Source: Megalopta genalis (taxonomy: Eukaryota; Arthropoda; Insecta; Hymenoptera; Halictidae). Taken from it: a stretch of DNA of 64,000 nucleotides. The notes below the pieces were generated by a model that saw only the letters and a program-made list of their open reading frames with translations, had not been told where the DNA came from and did not search any database. Positions within the stretch are counted from its first letter, which is position 1; each line of letters opens with the position of its first letter. Position numbers and translations under genes: made by a program. Positions 1 to 14,044 of the stretch are shown here, in pieces. The DNA lies in assembly GCF_051020955.1 (NCBI RefSeq), contig NW_027476223.1, positions 372,001 to 436,000 on the forward strand, read 5' to 3'.

Positions 1-479
1 CACTTATATTCACAAGTATGTGAAGCTAAATCATTCGTTTCGCATTGATTTGAAGCTAAGCCATCAACTTCGCGTTGACTTGATGCTAAATCATGTGTTT
101 CGCTTGGATTTGAAGCTGATTCGTTTTTTCGCTAGCAGTTGAAGCTAAATCATGTATATCACAAGTATTTGAAGTTAAACCATTTGTTTCGCATGGATTC
201 GAAGATAAGCATTCTACTTCGCATTTATTTGAAGATAAATCATGTGTTTCGTATGGATTTGAATCTAACTCGTTTGTTTCGCATGCTGTTGGAACTAAAT
301 CATGTATATCACAAGTATTTGAAGCTATATCATTTGTTTCGCATTTATTCGAAGCTAAGCCTTCTACTTCGCATTGATTTGAGGCTAAATCATGTGTTTC
401 GCTTGGATTTGAAGCTAACTCGTTTTTTCGCTAGCAGTTGAAGCTAAATCATGTATATCAAAAGTATTTGAAGCTATAT

Positions 480-1440
480 CATATGTTTCGCATGGATTCG
501 AAGATAACCCTTCTAATTCGCATTGATTTGAAGCTAAATCATGTGTTTCGCATGGATTCGAAGCTAACTCGTTTGTTTCGCATGCTGTTGAAACTAAATC
601 ATGTATATCACAAGTATTTGAAGCTATATCATTTGTTTCGCATGGATTCGAAGATTAGCCTTCTACTTCGCATTGATTAGATGCTAAATCATGTGTTTCG
701 CATGGGTTTGAAGCTAACTCGTTTGTTTCGCCTGCATTTGAAGCTATATCACTTATATTCACAAGTATGTGAAGCTAAATCATTCGTTTCGCATTGATTT
801 GAAGCTAAGCCATCAACTTCGCGTTGACTTGATGCTAAATCATGTGTTTCGCATGGATTTGAAGCTAATTCGTTTGCTTCGCATGCTGTTGAAGCTGAAT
901 CATGTATATCACAAGTATTTGTAGCTATATCATATGTTTCGCATGGATTCGAAGATAACCCTTCTTCTTCGCATTGATTTGAAGTTAAATCATGTGTTTC
1001 GCATGGATTCGAAGCTAACTCGTTTGTTTCGCATGCTGTTGAAACTAAATCATGTATATCACAAGTATTTGAAGCTATATCATTTGTTTCGCATGGATTC
1101 GAAGATTAGCCTTCTACTTCGCATTGATTAGATGCTAAATCATGTGTTTCGCATGGGTTTGAAGCTAACTCGTTTGTTTCGCCTGCATTTGAAGCTATAT
1201 CACTTATATTCACAAGTATGTGAAGCTAAATCATTCGTTTCGCATTGATTTGAAGCTAAGCCATCAACTTCGCGTTGACTTGATGCTAAATCATGTGTTT
1301 CGCATGGATTTGAAGCTAATTCGTTTGCTTCGCATGCTGTTGAAGCTGAATCATGTATATCACAAGTATTTGTAGCTATATCATATGTTTCGCATGGATT
1401 CGAAGATAACCCTTCTTCTTCGCATTGATTTGAAGTTAAA
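480..1440. repeat. 451-bp tandem block (about two copies plus the start of a third)
   Basis: Positions 480-930 and 931-1381 match along their length, including the gattag variant, the cctgcatttg variant and the +1 cacttatatt cassette. A third copy starts at 1382 and diverges near 1450. The period is 451 rather than 450 because each copy carries the one-base insertion. The same cassette neighbourhood recurs at about 2,650-2,960. The first 480 bases hold the same cassette plus two monomers with a one-base deletion (tcgttttttcgctagcag near 121 and 420). Confidence 0.85.
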
Positions 1441-4312
1441 TCATGTGTTTCGCATGGGTTTGAAGCTAACTCGTTTATTTCGCATGCTGTTGAAACTAAA
1501 TCATTTATATCATAAGTATTTGAAGCTAAACCATTTGCTTCGCATGGATTCGAAGGTCAGCCTTCTACTTCGCATTGATTTGATGCTAAATCATTTGTTT
1601 CGCATGGATTTGAAGCTAACTCGTTTGTTTCGCATGCTGTTGAAGCTAAATCATGTATATCACAATTATTTGAAGCTAAACCATTTGTATGGCATGGAAT
1701 CGAAGATAAGCCACCTACTTCGCATTGATTTGTAGCTAAATCATGTGTTTCGCATGGATTTGAAGCTAACTCGTTTATTTCGCATGCTGTTGAAGCTAAA
1801 TCAAGTGTATCACAAGTATTTGGAGCTACACAATTTGCTTCGCATGGATTCGAAGATCATTCTTCTACTTCGCATTGATTAGATGCTAAATCATGTGTTT
1901 CGCATGGGTTTGAAGCTAACTCGTTTTTTCGCTAGCAGTTGAAGCTGAATCATGTATATCACAATTATTTGAAGCTAAACCATTTGTATCGCATGGAATC
2001 GAAGATAAGCCACCTACTTCGCATTGATTTGTAGCTAAATCATGTGTTTCGCATGGATTTGAAGCTAACTCGTTTATTTCGCATGCTGTAGAACCTAAAT
2101 CAAGTGTATCACAAGTATTTGAAGCTAAACAATTTGCTTCGCATGGATTCGAAGATCAGCCTTCTACTTCGCATTGATTAGATGCTAAATCATGTGTTTC
2201 GCATGGGTTTGAAACTAACTCGTTTGTTTCGCCTGCATTTGAAGCTATATCACTTATATTCACAAGTATGTGAAGCTAAATCATTCGTTGCGCATGGATT
2301 TGAAGCTAAGCCGTCAACTTCGCGTTGACTTGATGATAAATCATGTTTTTCGCTTGGACTTGAAGCTAACTCGTTTGTTTCGCATGCTGTTGAAGCTAAA
2401 TCATGTATATCACAAGTATTTGAAGCTAAACCATTTGTTTCGCATGTATTCGAAGATTAGCCTTCCACATCGCATTGATTTGAAGCTAAATCATGTGTTT
2501 CACATGGATTTGATGCTAACTCGTTTGTTTCGCATGCTGTTGAAAGTAAATCATGTATATCACAAGTATTTGAAGCTAAACCATTTGCTTCGCATGAATT
2601 GCGAAGATCAGCATTCTACTTCTCATTGATTAGATGCTAAATCATGTGTTTCGCATGGGTTTGAAGCTAACTCGTTTGTTTCGCCTGCATTTGAAGCTAT
2701 ATCACTTATATTCACAAGTATGTGAAGCTAAATCATTCGTTTCGCATTGATTTGAAGCTAAGCCATCAACTTCGCGTTGACTTGATGCTAAATCATGTGC
2801 TTCGCATGGATTTGAAGCTAATTCGTTTGCTTCGCATGCTGTTGAAGCTGAATCATGTATATCACAAGTATTTGTAGCTATATCATATGTTTCGCATGGA
2901 TTCGAAGATAACCCTTCTTCTTCGCATTGATTTGAAGTTAAATCATGTGTTTCGCATAGGTTTGAAGCTAACTCGTTTATTTCGCACGCTGTTGAAGCTA
3001 AATCATGTATATCACAAGTATATGAAGCTAATCCATTTGTTTCGCATGGTTTCGAAGATAAGCCTTCTACTTCGCATTGATTTGAAGATAAATCATGTGT
3101 TTCGTATGGATTTGAATCTAACTCGTTTGTTTCGCATGCTGTTGGAACTAAATCATGTATATCACAAGTATTTGAAGCTATATCATTTGTTTCGCATTTA
3201 TTCGAAGATAAGCCTTCTACTTCGCATTGATTTTAATCTAAATCATGTGTTTCGCATGGATTTGAAGCTAACTCGTTTGTTTCGCATGCAGTTGAAGCTG
3301 AATCATGTATATCACAAGTACTTGAAGCTAAACCATTTGTTTCGCATTAATTAGAAGCTAAGCCTTCTACTTCGCATTGATTTGAGGCTAAATCATGTGT
3401 TTCGCATGAATTTGAAGCTAACTCGTTTGTTTCGCATGCTGTTGAAGCTGAATCATGTATATCACAAGTATTTGTAGCTATATCATATGTTTCGCATGGA
3501 TTCGATGATAACCCTTCTAATTCGCATTGATTTGAAGCTAAATCATGTGTTTCGCATGGATTTGAAGCTAACTCGTTCGTTTCGCATGCAGTTGAAGCTG
3601 AATCATGAATATCACAAGTATTTGAAGCTAAACTATTCGTTTCGCATGGATTCGAAGATAACCCTTCTTCTTCGTATTGATTTGAAGCTAAATCATGTGT
3701 TTCGCATGGATTTGAATCTAACTCGTTTGTTTCGCATGCTGTTGAAGCTAAATCATGTATATCACAATTATTTGAAGCTAAACCATTTGTATCGCATGGA
3801 ATCGAAGATAAGCCACCTACTCCGCATTGATTCGAAGCTAAATCATGCGTTTCGCATGGTTTTGAAGCTAACTCGTTTATTTCGCATGCTGTTGAAGCTA
3901 AATCAAGTGTATCACAAGTATTTGAAGCTAAACAATTTGCTTCGCATGGATTCGAAGATCAGCCTTCTACTTCGCATTGATTAGATGCTAAATCATGTGT
4001 TTCGCATGGGTTTGAAGCTAACTCGTTTGTTTCACCTGCATTTGAAGCTGTATCACTTATATTCTCAAGTATGTGAAGCTAAATCATTCGTTTCGCATGT
4101 ATTTGAAGCTAAGCCATCAACTTCGCGTTGACTTGATACTAAATCATGTGTTTCGCAAGGATTTGAAGCTAACTCATTGTTTCGCATGCTGTTGAAGCTA
4201 AATCAAGTGTATCACAACTATTTGAAGCCAAACCATTTGCTTCGCATGGATTCGAAGGTCAGCCTTCTACTTCGCATTGATTACATGCTAAATCATGTGT
4301 TTCGCATGGGTT
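1441..4312. repeat. Mosaic 150-bp units without a clean longer period
   Basis: This stretch is ordinary A-E units with variant monomers mixed in. It has a one-base deletion near 1,925 (cgctagcag), an extra base near 2,590 (gaattgcgaag), cacttatatt cassettes at 2251, 2703 and 4054, and a one-base deletion near 4,174 (ctcattgtttcgc). No unique sequence, RNA gene or convincing coding region is present. Reading frames on either strand are broken at these indels and by variant stops. Confidence 0.8.
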
Positions 4313-7173
4313 TTAAGCTATCTCGTTTGTTTAGCATGCAGTTGAAGCTGATTCATGTATATCAAAAGTATTTGAAGCTAAACTATACGTTTCAAATGGA
4401 TTCGAAGATAAGCCTTCCACTTCGCATTGATTTGAAGCTAGATCATGTGTTTCGCATGGATTTGAATCTAACTCGTTTGCTTCGCATGCTGTTGAAGCTA
4501 AATCAAGTGTATCACTAGTATTTGAAGCTAAACCATTTGTTTCGCATTTATTCGAAGATAAGCCTTCTACTTCGCATTGATTTTAATCTAAATCATGTGT
4601 TTCGCATGGATTTGAAGCTAACTAGTTTGTATCGCATGCAGTTGAAGCTGAATCATGTATATCACAAGTATTTGAAGCTAAACCATTTGTTTCGCATTAA
4701 TTAGAAGCTAAGCCTCCTACTTCGCATTGATTTGAGGCTAAATCATGTGTTTCGCATGAATTTGAAGCTAACTCGTTTGTTTCGCATGCTGTTGAAGCTG
4801 AATCATGTATATCACAAGTATTTGTAGCTATATCATATGTTTCGCATGGATTCGAAGATAACCTTTCTAATTCGCATTGATTTGAAGCTAAATCATGTGT
4901 TTCGCATGGATTTGAAGCTAACTCGTTTGTTTCGCATGCAGTTGAAGCTGAATCATGAATATCACAAGTATTTAAAGCTAAACTATTCGTTTCGCATGGA
5001 TTCGAAGATAACCCTTCTTCTTCGCATTGATTTGAAGCTAAATCATGTGTTTCGCATGGATTTGAATCTAACTCGTTTGTTTCGCATGCTGTTGAAGCTA
5101 AATCATGTATATCACAATTATTTGAAGCTAAACCATTTGTATCGCATGGAATCGAAGATAAGCCACCTACTCCGCATAGATTTGAAGCTAAATCATGTGT
5201 TTCGCATCGGTTTGAATCTAACTCGTTTATTTCGCATGCTGTTGAAGCTAAATCATGTATATCACAAGTATATGAAGCTAATCCATTTGTTTCGCATGGT
5301 TTCGAAGATAAGCCTTCTACTTCGCATTGATTTGAAGATAAATCATGTGTTTCGCATGGATTTGAAGCTAACTAGTTTGTTTCGCATGCAGTTGAAGCTG
5401 AATCATGTATATCACAAGTACTTGAAGCTAAACCATTTGTTTCGCATTAATTAGAAGCTAAGCCTTCTACTTCGCATTGATTTGAGGCTAAATCATGTGT
5501 TTCGCATGAATTTGAAGCTAACTCGTTTGTTTCGCATGCTGTTGAAGCTGAATCATGTATATCACAAGTATTTGTAGCTATATCATATGTTTCGCATGGA
5601 TTCGAAGATAACCCTTCTAATTCGCATTGATTTGAAGCTAAATCATGAGTTTCGCATGGATTTGAAGCTAACTCGTTTGTTTCGCATTCTGTTGAAGCTA
5701 AATCATGCATATCACAAGTATTTGAAGCTAAACCATTTGTTTCGCATGGATTCGAAGATAAGCCTCCTACTTCGCATTGATTTGAAGCTAAATCATGTGT
5801 TCGCATGGATTTGAAGCTACCTCGTTTGTTTCGCATGCTGTTAAAGCTAAATCATGTATATCACAAGTATTTGAAGCTAAACCATTTGCTTCGCATGGAT
5901 TCGAAGGTCAGCCTTCTACTTCGCATTGATTAGATGCTAAATCATGTGTTTCGCATGGGTTTGAAGCTAACTCGTTTGTTTCGCCTGCATTTGAAGCCAT
6001 ATCACTTATATTTTCAAGTATGTGAAGCTAAATCATTCGTTTTGCATGGATTTGAAGCTAAGCCATCAAATTCGCGTTGACGTGATGCTAATTCATGTGT
6101 TTCGCATGGATTTGAAGCTATCTCGTTTGTTTAGCATGCAGTTGAAGCTGATTCATGTATATCAAAAGTATTTGAAGCTAAACTATACGTTTCAAATGGA
6201 TTCGAAGATAAGCCTTCCACTTCGCATTGATTTGAAACTAGATCATGTGTTTCGCATGGATTTGAATCTAACTCGTTTGCTTCGCATGCTGTTGAAGCTA
6301 AATCAAGTGTATCACTAGTATTTGAAGCTAAACCATTTGTTTCGCATTTATTCGAAGATAAGCCTTCTACTTCGCATTGATTTTAATCTAAATCATGTAT
6401 TTCGCATGGTTTTGAAGCTAACTAGTTTGTTTCGCATGCAGTTGAAGCTGAATCATGTTTATCACAAGTATTTGAAGCTAAACCATTTGTTTCGCATTAA
6501 TTAGAAGCTAAGCCTTCTACTTCGCATTGATTTGAGGCTAAATCATGTGTTTCGCATGAATTTGAAGCTAACTCGTTTGTTTCGCATGCTGTTGAAGCTG
6601 AATCATGTATATCACAAGTATTTGTAGCTATATCATATGTTTCGCATGGATTCGAAGATAACCTTTCTAATTCGCATTGATTTGAAGCTAAATCATGTGT
6701 TTCGCATGGATTTGAAGCTAACTCGTTTATTTCGCATGCAGTTGAAGCTGAATCATGAATATCACAAGTATTTGAAGCTAAACTATTCGTTTCGCATGGA
6801 TTCGAAGATAACCCTTCTTCTTCGCATTGATTTGAAGCTAAATCATGTGTTTCGCATGGATTTGAATCTAACTCGTTTGTTTCGCATGCTGTTGAAGCTA
6901 AATCATGTATATCACAATTATTTGAAGCTAAACCATTTGTATCGCATGGAATCGAAGATAAGCCACCTACTCCGCATAGATTTGAAGCTAAATCATGTGT
7001 TTCACATGGGTTTGAATCTAACTCGTTTATTTCGCATGCTGTTGAAGCTAAATCATGTATATCACAAGTATATGAAGCTAATCCATTTGTTTCGCATGGT
7101 TTCGAAGATAAGCCTTCTACTTCGCATTGATTTGAAGATAAATCATGTGTTTCGCATGGATTTGAAGCTAACT
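4313..7173. repeat. 1,800-1,950-bp tandem duplication
   Basis: Sequence from about 4,313 recurs from about 6,113 at an offset of 1,800. The pair shares a rare C/D variant with tttcaaatgg near 4,391 and 6,191, a monomer with ttagcatgcag, and the actagtttgt variant. To the right the offset becomes 1,950 because the second copy holds an extra 150-bp unit. One single-base deletion (catgtgttcgcatgg near 5,797) lies in the first copy. The tttcaaatgg marker also occurs near 12,500 and 39,800, so parts of this block have been copied elsewhere in the array. Confidence 0.8.
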
Positions 7174-10100
7174 CGTTTGTTTCGCATGCTGTTGGAACTA
7201 AATCATGTATATCACAAGTATTTGAAGCTATATCATTTGTTTCGCATTTATTCGAAGATAAGCCTTCTACTTCGCATTGATTTTAATCTAAATCATATGT
7301 TTCGCATGGATTTGAAGCTAACTCGTTTGTTTTGCATGCAGTTGAAGCTGAATCATGTATATCACAAGTACTTGAAGCTAAACCATTTGTTTCGCATTAA
7401 TTAGAAGCTAAGCCTTCTACTTCGCATTGATTTGAGGCTAAATCATGTGTTTCGCATGAATTTGAAGCTAACTCGTTTGTTTCGCATGCTGTTGAAGCTG
7501 AATCATGTATATCACAAGTATTTGTAGCTATATCATATGTTTCGCATGGATTCGAAGATAACCCTTCTAATGCGCATTGATTTGAAGCTAAATCATGAGT
7601 TTCGCATGGATTTGAAGCTAACTCGTTTGTTTCGCATGCAGTTGAAGCTGAATCATGAATATCACAAGTATTTGAAGCTAAACTATTCGTTTCGCATGGA
7701 TTCGAAGATAACCCTTCTTCTTCGTATTGATTTGAAGCTAAATCATGTGTTTCGCATGGATTTGAATCTAACTCGTTTGTTTCGCATGCTGTTGAAGCTA
7801 AATCATGTATATCACAATTATTTGAAGCTAAACCATTTGTATCGCATGGAATCGAAGATAAGCCACCTACTCCGCATTGATTTGAAACTAAATCATGTGT
7901 TTCGCATGGTTTTGAAGCTAACTCGTTTATTTTGCATGCTGTTGAAGCTAAATCAAGTGTATCACAAGTATTTGAAGCTAAACAATTTGCTTCGCATGGA
8001 TTCGAAGATCAGCCTTCTACTTCGCATTGATTAGATGCTAAATCATGTGTTTCGCATGGGTTTGAAGCTAACTCGTTTGTTTCACCTGCATTTGAAGCTA
8101 TATCACTTATATTCTCAAGTATGTGAAGCTAAATCATTCGTTTCGCATGTATTTGAAGCTAAGCCGTCAATTTCGCGTTGACTTGATGATAAGTCATGTT
8201 ATTCGCTTGGACTTGAAGCTAACTCGTTTGTTTCGCATGCTGTTGAAGCTGAATCATGTATATCACAAGTATTTGTAGCTATATCATATGTTTCGCATGG
8301 ATTCGAAGATAACCCTTCTAATGCGCATTGATTTGAAGCTAAATCATGAGTTTCGCATGGATTTGAAGCTAACTCGTTTGTTTCGCATGCAGTTGAAGCT
8401 GAATCATGAATATCACAAGTATTTGAAGCTAAACTATTCGTTTCGCATGGATTCGAAGATAACCCTTCTTCTTCGTATTGATTTGAAGCTAACTCATGTG
8501 TTTCGCATGGATTTGAAGTTAACTCGTTTGTTTCGCATGCAGTTGAAGCTAAATCATGTATATCACAAATATTTGCAGCTAAACCATTTGTTTCGCATGG
8601 ATTCGAAGATAACCCTTCTACTTCGCATTGATTTGAAGCTAAATCATGTGTTTCGCATGGATTTGAAGCTAACTCGTTTGTTTCGCATGCAGTTGAAGCT
8701 GAATCATGAATATCACAAGTATTTGAAGCTAAACTATTCGTTTCGCATGGATTCGAAGATAACCCTTCTTCTTCGCATTGATTTGAAGCTAAATCATGTG
8801 TTGCGCATGGATTTGAATCTAACTCGTTTGTTTCGCATGCTGTTGAAGCTAAATCATGTATATCACAATTATTTGAAGCTAAACCATTTGTATCGCATGG
8901 AATCGAAGATAAGCCACCTACTCCGCATAGATTTGAAGCTAAATCATGTGTTTCGCATGGTTTTGAAGCTAACTCGTTTATTTCGCATGCTGTTGAAGCT
9001 AAATCAAGTGTATCACAAGTATTTGAAGCTAAACAATTTGCTTCGAATGGATTCGAAGATCAGCCTTCTACTTCGCATTGATTAGATGCTAAATCATGTG
9101 TTTCGCATGGGTTTGAAGCTAACTCGTTTGTTTCACCTGCATTTGAAGCTATATCACTTATATTCTCAAGTATGTGAAGCTAAATCATTCGTTTCGCATG
9201 TATTTGAAGCTAAGCCGTCAACTTCGCGTTGACTTGATGATAAATCATGTTATTCGCTTGGACTTGAAGCTAGCACGTTTGTTTCGCATGCTGTTGAAGC
9301 TAAATCATGTATATCACAAGTATTTGAAGCTAAACCATTTCTTTCGCATGGATAACGAAGATAAGCCTCCTACCTCGCATTGATTTGAAGCTAACTCATG
9401 TGTTTCGCATGGATTTGAAGTTAACTCGTTTGTTTCGCATGCTGTTGGAACTAAATCATGTATATCACAAGTATTTGAAGCTATATCATTTGTTTCGCAT
9501 TTATTCGAAGATAAGCCTTCTACTTCGCATTGATTTTAATCTAAATCATATGTTTCGCATGGATTTGAAGCTAACTCGTTTGTTTTGCATGCAGTTGAAG
9601 CTGAATCATGTATATCACAAGTACTTGAAGCTAAACCATTTGTTTCGCATTAATTAGAAGCTACGCCTTCTACTTCGCATTGATTTGAGGCTAAATCATG
9701 TGTTTCGCATGAATTTGAAGCTAACTCGTTTGTTTCGCATGCTGTTGAAGCTGAATCATGTATATCACAAGTATTTGTAGCTATATCATATGTTTCGCAT
9801 GGATTCGAAGATAACCCTTCTAATTCGCATTGATTTGAAGCTAAATCATGAGTTTCGCATGGATTTGAAGCTAACTCGTTTGTTTCGCATGCAGTTGAAG
9901 CTGAATCATGAATATCACAAGTATTTGAAGCTAAACTATTCGTTTCGCATGGATTCGAAGATAACCCTTATTCTTCGCATTGATTTGAAGCTAAATCATG
10001 TGTTTCGCATGGATTTGAATCTAACTCGTTTGTTTCGCATGCTGTTGAAGCTAAATCATGTATATCACAATTATTTGAAGCTAAACCATTTGTATCGCAT

Positions 10101-13100
10101 GGAATCGAAGATAAGCCACCTACTCCGCATAGATTTGAAGCTAAATCATGTGTTTCGCATGGGTTTGAATCTAACTCGTTTATTTCGCATGCTGTTGAAG
10201 CTAAATCATGTATATCACAAGTATATGAAGCTAATCCATTTGTTTCGCATGGTTTCGAAGATAAGCCTTCTACTTCGCATTGATTTGAAGATAAATCATG
10301 TGTTTCGCATGAATTTGAAGCTAACTCGTTTGTTTCGCATGCTGTTGGAACTAAATCATGTATATCACAAGTATTTGAAGCTATATCATTTGTTTCGCAT
10401 TTATTCGAAGATAAGCCTTCTACTTCGCATTGATTTTAATCTAAATCATATGTTTCGCATGGATTTGAAGCTAACTCGTTTGTTTTGCATGCAGTTGAAG
10501 CTGAATCATGTATATCACAAGTACTTGAAGCTAAACCATTTGTATCGCATTAATTAGAAGCTAAGCCTTCTACTTCGCATTGATTTGAGGCTAAATCATG
10601 TGTTTCGCATGAATTTGAAGCTAACTCGTTTGTTTCGCATGCTGTTGAAGCTGAATCATGTATATCACAAGTATTTGTAGCTATATCATATGTTTCGCAT
10701 GGATTCGAAGATAACCCTTCTAATGCGCATTGATTTGAAGCTAAATCATGAGTTTCGCATGGATTTGAAGCTAACTCGTTTGTTTCGCATGCAGTTGAAG
10801 CTGAATCATGAATATCACAAGTATTTGAAGCTAAACTATTCGTTTCGCATGGATTCGAAGATAACCCTTCTTCTTCGTATTGATTTGAAGCTAAATCATG
10901 TGTTTCGCATGGATTTGAATCTAACTCGTTTGTTTCGCATGCTGTTGAAGCTAAATCATGTATATCACAATTATTTGAAGCTAAACCATTTGTATCGCAT
11001 GGAATCGAAGATAAGCCACCTACTCCGCATTGATTTGAAACTAAATCATGTGTTTCGCATGGTTTTGAAGCTAACTCGTTTATTTTGCATGCTGTTGAAG
11101 CTAAATCAAGTGTATCACAAGTATTTGAAGCTAAACAATTTGCTTCGCATGGATTCGAAGATCAGCCTTCTACTTCGCATTGATTAGATGCTAAATCATG
11201 TGTTTCGCATGGGTTTGAAGCTAACTCGTTTTTTTCACCTGCATTTGAAGCTATATCACTTATATTCTCAAGTATGTGAAGCTAAATCATTCGTTTCGCA
11301 TGTATTTGAAGCTAAGCCGTCAATTTCGCGTTGACTTGATGATAAATCATGTTATTCGCTTGGACTTGAAGCTAACTCGTTTGTTTCGCATGCTGTTGAA
11401 GCTGAATCATGTATATCACAAGTATTTGTAGCTATATCATATGTTTCGCATGGATTCGAAGATAACCCTTCTTCTTCGTATTGATTTGAAGCTAACTCAT
11501 GTGTTTCGCATGGATTTGAAGTTAACTCGTTTGTTTCGCATGCAGTTGAAGCTAAATCATGTATATCACAAATATTTGCAGCTAAACCATTTGTTTCGCA
11601 TGGATTCGAAGATAACCCTTCTACTTCGCATTGATTTGAAGCTAAATCATGTGTTTCGCATGGATTTGAAGCTAACTCGTTTGTTTCGCATGCTGTTGAA
11701 ACTAAATCATGTATATCACAAGTATTTGCAGCTAAACCATTTGTTTCGCATGGATTCGAAGATTAGCCTTCTACTTCGCATTGATTAGATGCTAAATTAT
11801 GTGTTTAGCATGGGTTTGAAACTAACTCGTTTGTTTCGCCTGCATTTGAAGCTATATCACTTATATTCACAAGTATGTGAAGCTAAATCATTCGTTTCGC
11901 ATGGATTTGAAGCTAAGCCATCAACTTCGCGTTGACTTGATACTAAATCATGTGTTTCGCAAGGATTTGAAGCTAACTCGTTTGTTTCGCATGCTGTTGA
12001 AGCTAAATCAAGTGTATCACAACTATTTGAAGCCAAACCATTTGCTTCGCATGGATTCGAAGATCAGCCTTCTACTTCGCATTTATTAGATGGTAAATCA
12101 TGCGTTTCGCATGGATTTGAAGCTAACTCGTTTGTTTCGCATTCTGTTGAAGCTAAATCATGTATATCACAAGTATTTGAAGCTAAACCATTTGCTTCGC
12201 ATGGATTCGATGGTCAGCCTTCTACTTCGCATTGATTAGATGCTAAATCATGTGTTTCGCATGGGTTTGAAGCTAACTCGTTTGTTTCGCCTGCATTTGA
12301 AGCCATATCACTTATATTTTCAAGTATGTGAAGCTAAATCATTCGTTTTGCATGGATTTGAAGCTAAGCCATCAAATTCGCGTTGTCGTGATGCTAATTC
12401 ATGTGTTTCGCATGGATTTGAAGCTTTCTCGTTTGTTTAGCATGCAGTTGAAGCTGAATCATGTATATCAAAAGTATTTGAAGCTAAACTATACGTTTCA
12501 AATGGATTCGAAGATAAGCCTTCCACTTCGCATTGATTTGAAGCTAGATCATGTGTTTCGCATGGATTTGAATCTAACTCGTTTGCTTCGCATGCTGTTG
12601 AAGCTAAATCAAGTGTATCACTAGTATTTGAAGCTAAACCATTTGTTTCGCATTTATTCGAAGATAAGCCTTCTACTTCGCATTGATTTTAATCTGAATC
12701 ATGTGTTTCGCATGGATTTGAAGCTAACTCGTTTGTTTCGCATGCAGTTGAAGCTGAATCATGTATATCACAAGTATTTGAAGCTAAACCATTTGTTTCG
12801 CATTAATTAGAAGCTAAGCCTTCTACTTCGCATTGATTTGAGGCTAAATCATGTGTCTCGCATGAATTTGAAGCTAACTCGTTTGTTTCGCATGCTGTTG
12901 AAGCTGAATCATGTATATCACAAGTATTTGTAGCTATATCATATGTTTCGCATGGATTCGAAGATAACCCTTCTAATGCGCATTGATTTGAAGCTAAATC
13001 ATGAGTTTGGCATGGATTTGAAGCTAACTCGTTTGTTTCGCATGCAGTTGAAGCTGAATCATGAATATCACAAGCATTTGAAGCTAAACTATTCGTTTCG

Positions 13101-13750
13101 CATGGATTCGAAGATAACCCTTCTTCTTCGTATTGATTTGAAGCTAAATCATGTGTTTCGCATGGATTTGAATCTAACTCGTTTGTTTCGCATGCTGTTG
13201 AAGCTAAATCATGTATATCACAATTATTTGAAGCTAAACCATTTGTATCGCATGGAATCGAAGATAAGCCACCTACTCCGCATTGATTTGAAACTAAATC
13301 ATGTGTTTCGCATGGTTTTGAAGCTAACTCGTTTATTTTGCATGCTGTTGAAGCTAAATCAAGTGTATCACAAGTATTTGAAGCTAAACAATTTGCTTCG
13401 CATGGATTCGAAGATCAGCCTTCTACTTCGCATTGATTAGATGCTAAATCATGTGTTTCGCATGGGTTTGAAGCTAACTCGTTTGTTTCACCTGCATTTG
13501 AAGCTATATCACTTATATTCTCAAGTATGTGAAGCTAAATCATTCGTTTCGCATGTATTTGAAGCTAAGCCGTCAATTTCGCGTTGACTTGATGATAAAT
13601 CATGTTATTCGCTTGGACTTGAAGCTAACTCGTTTGTTTCGCATGCTGTTGAAGCTGAATCATGTATATCACAAGTATTTGTAGCTATATCATATGTTTC
13701 GCATGGATTCGAAGATAACCCTTCTAATGCGCATTGATTTGAAGCTAAAT
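6440..13750. repeat. About 3,153-bp large repeat with a shortened third copy
   Basis: Sequence at about 6,440-8,318 recurs at 9,593-11,471 with an offset of 3,153. Matching landmarks are 6,637/9,790, 7,537/10,690 and 8,288/11,441. Part of it recurs again at about 12,780-13,740, where 10,690 corresponds to 12,943, an offset of 2,253. A shared point variant (taatgcgcattg) marks 7,537, 8,288, 10,690, 12,943 and 13,694. Internal differences are whole numbers of 30-bp monomers, as expected from in-register unequal exchange. Boundaries were judged by eye and are approximate. Confidence 0.75.
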
Positions 13751-14044
13751 CATGAGTTTCGCATGGATTTGAAGCTAACTCGTTTGTTTCGCATGCAGTT
13801 GAAGCTGAATCATGAATATCACAAGTATTTGAAGCTAAACAATTTGCTTCGCATGGATTCGAAGATAAGCCTCCTACTTCGTATTGATTTGAAGCTATAT
13901 CATGTGTTTCGCATGGATTTGAAGCTAACTAGTTTGTTTCGCATGCAGTTGAAGCTGAATCATGTATATCACAAGTATTTGAAGCTAAACCATTTGTTTC
14001 GCATTAATTAGAAGCTAAGCCTTCTACTTCGCATTGATTTGAGG

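Noticed and set aside
12240..12440. Plus-strand frame with FEAKSCVSHG-type repeats (third plus frame)
   Set aside because: In that frame nearly every E monomer (cgcattga) gives a stop, so open stretches longer than one 150-bp unit arise mainly by frame slips next to indels.
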